Position numbers and translations under genes: made by a program. From a virus, in IMG/VR virus record IMGVR_UViG_3300010391_000006, positions 1 to 33,608 of that record: a stretch of 33,608 bases of DNA. One strand, written 5' to 3'. Below the pieces are notes generated by a model. It saw only the letters and a list, made by a program, of their open reading frames with translations. It was not told the DNA's origin and searched no databases. Positions 32,923 to 33,608 of the stretch are shown piece by piece (within the stretch, counting starts at the first letter, position 1; the number at the start of each line of letters is the position of its first letter).

Positions 32923-32968
32923 CGCCCGTGATTACTATTTATGTGTAATTATGGGCGGTTTTGTTTTA
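32923..32968 (+). terminator. terminator-like hairpin over promoter and start codon
   Basis: CGCCCGTGATTAC (32923-32935) pairs with GTAATTATGGGCG (32945-32957) over 13 base pairs, including two G-T pairs, and the T-rich GTTTTGTTTT follows. It would end transcription from the left. The right arm contains ATG 32951, and the nine-base loop holds the TATTTATG late promoter motif of the resolvase gene. Confidence 0.65.
32936..32943 (+). promoter_or_regulatory. putative late promoter TATTTATG
   Basis: TATTTATG begins 15 bases before ATG 32951 and forms the loop of the hairpin at 32923-32957. The last base differs from the TATTTATA form. Confidence 0.4.
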
Positions 32969-33465
32969 GGGCTTGATGCCTCTACATCTATAATTGGTTA
33001 TGCTTTTGCTGACGAACGAAATAAAATTCGTGACGCCGGCTTCCTTAATATTTCTAAGTTAAAAACCAACCGAGAAAAGGGAAAATTTGCGGTGGAACTT
33101 CTAAAAAACCATCCAGCAATCAAATATACTTATAAAATCAATCTTGAGGCTGCTTTGTCCGGTTTTGGAGGAGGATTGACTTCTCAACAGACACTTATAA
33201 CTTTATCTCGTTGGAATGCTATTCTTGAATATATTTTATATGAAGATCTTAAAATACCCATTTCTTTATGTAATGTAATAGTATGAGAAAAATCGTATTA
33301 GGAGCATCAAGAATAAAAGGAGTCAAACCAAAAGAGTATGTTAAAATGAAACTTCCGGAAATGGTAACCAATCTAAAAGACTTTGAAAAGTTGAATAGAA
33401 AGGGAGAATGGGATGCCCACAATTCGGATATGTACGATGCCGTTATTTGCTCATTATTCGGTTAA
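32951..33465 (+). CDS. RuvC-like Holliday junction resolvase, with an apparent frameshift
   Basis: The first frame (32951-33286) carries GLDASTSIIGYAF with the first catalytic Asp, and INLEAALSGFGGG with the catalytic Glu, the RNase H-fold pattern of phage RuvC-type resolvases. It ends at NVIV and TGA 33284-33286. The second frame (33283-33465) supplies the rest, ending in HNSDMYDAVICSLFG with the final Asp pair. Adding one A to AA at 33277-33278 gives NVNSMRKIVLGASRIKG and a 171-residue protein of normal length. The enzyme would resolve branched DNA before packaging, doing the job of T4 gp49. The frame 33283-33465 alone would lack the fold's first half. Confidence 0.78.
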
Positions 33466-33470
33466 CTCTA

Positions 33471-33478
33471 TATTTATA
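33471..33478 (+). promoter_or_regulatory. putative late promoter TATTTATA
   Basis: TATTTATA begins 12 bases before ATG 33483, six bases after the end of the resolvase gene. It predicts a leaderless or near-leaderless message. Confidence 0.5.
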
Positions 33479-33482
33479 ATAT

Positions 33483-33608
33483 ATGGATTTAAGATCACAA
33501 TTTCCGACTAGTAGTTTTCAGTATCTTGTAAATACTAATAATACACATTTGTATGATGGAACTGGAAGTTTATTAAACTTTCTTGATTTGATTGCTTCTT
33601 TTTCTGTG
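33483..33608 (+). CDS. partial gene running off the window, unknown
   Basis: An open frame begins at ATG 33483, right after a late promoter motif, and is still open at the window edge after 42 codons. It reads MDLRSQFPTSSFQYLVNTNN, then THLYDGTGSLLNFLDLIASF. The product is probably structural, judged by its promoter and a composition like the tail proteins; no family can be assigned. Confidence 0.5.
   Translation, partial: MDLRSQFPTSSFQYLVNTNNTHLYDGTGSLLNFLDLIASFSV

Noticed and set aside
1145-33278. Programmed -1 frameshifting as the general explanation of the broken genes
   Set aside because: Classic slippery heptamers in the right phase with downstream structures are not evident, the affected proteins are unrelated, and catalytic enzymes would be split. 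Sequence error fits better, except possibly at the repeated AAGAAGTAAA.
1-33608. tRNA or rRNA genes
   Set aside because: Intergenic gaps are short, and none shows a cloverleaf with a TTC-type arm or ribosomal sequence on reading both strands.

Overview
The window is a gene-dense, AT-rich stretch in which every credible gene lies on the + strand. It looks like part of an uncultured T4-superfamily contractile-tailed phage (myovirus). The evidence is a late-transcription sigma factor like gp55, a baseplate series of a gp5-like hub/spike, gp25 and gp6, a very large wedge-like protein, PhoH, and a RuvC-type Holliday junction resolvase. Family resemblance is closest to the marine and freshwater T4-like phages rather than to T4 itself. 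The host cannot be named. Scarce Shine-Dalgarno sites and leucine-rich repeats of a type common in Bacteroidota hint one way, but three TTGACA-type promoters do not fit that group well.

Layout. 1-160: a leader with a compound hairpin. 161-2732: accessory genes (a methyltransferase-like protein, an HD-domain hydrolase, small unknowns), two with matching TTGACA promoters, closed by a clear intrinsic terminator at 2756-2787. 2841-3890: an unknown protein and PhoH. 3918-7922: three tandem tail-fibre paralogues with related N-termini and unrelated tips. 7936-11011: membrane proteins, the gp55-like sigma factor and a homing endonuclease. 11033-16165: baseplate centre and wedge. 16214-25895: large baseplate or tail structural proteins. 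25951-32573: an adhesion module with two paralogues, a giant protein combining a seven-bladed FG-GAP propeller, three Fn3 domains and leucine-rich repeats, and a protein with two dockerin-like calcium loops. 32607-33608: a small protein, the RuvC-like resolvase, and the start of another gene.

Regulation. Eight start codons are closely preceded by TATTTAT(A/T/G), a credible late promoter for the gp55-like factor encoded here. Three other promoters are TTGACA-type with an inverted repeat starting in or just after the -35 box.

An important warning: at least seven genes are each broken by one or two apparent -1 frameshifts, eight in all, and every one is repaired by adding a single base, mostly in a homopolymer. 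One further gene has an in-frame TAA. This pattern suggests uncorrected long-read consensus errors more than real pseudogenes, so several neighbouring reading frames are described here as parts of one protein.
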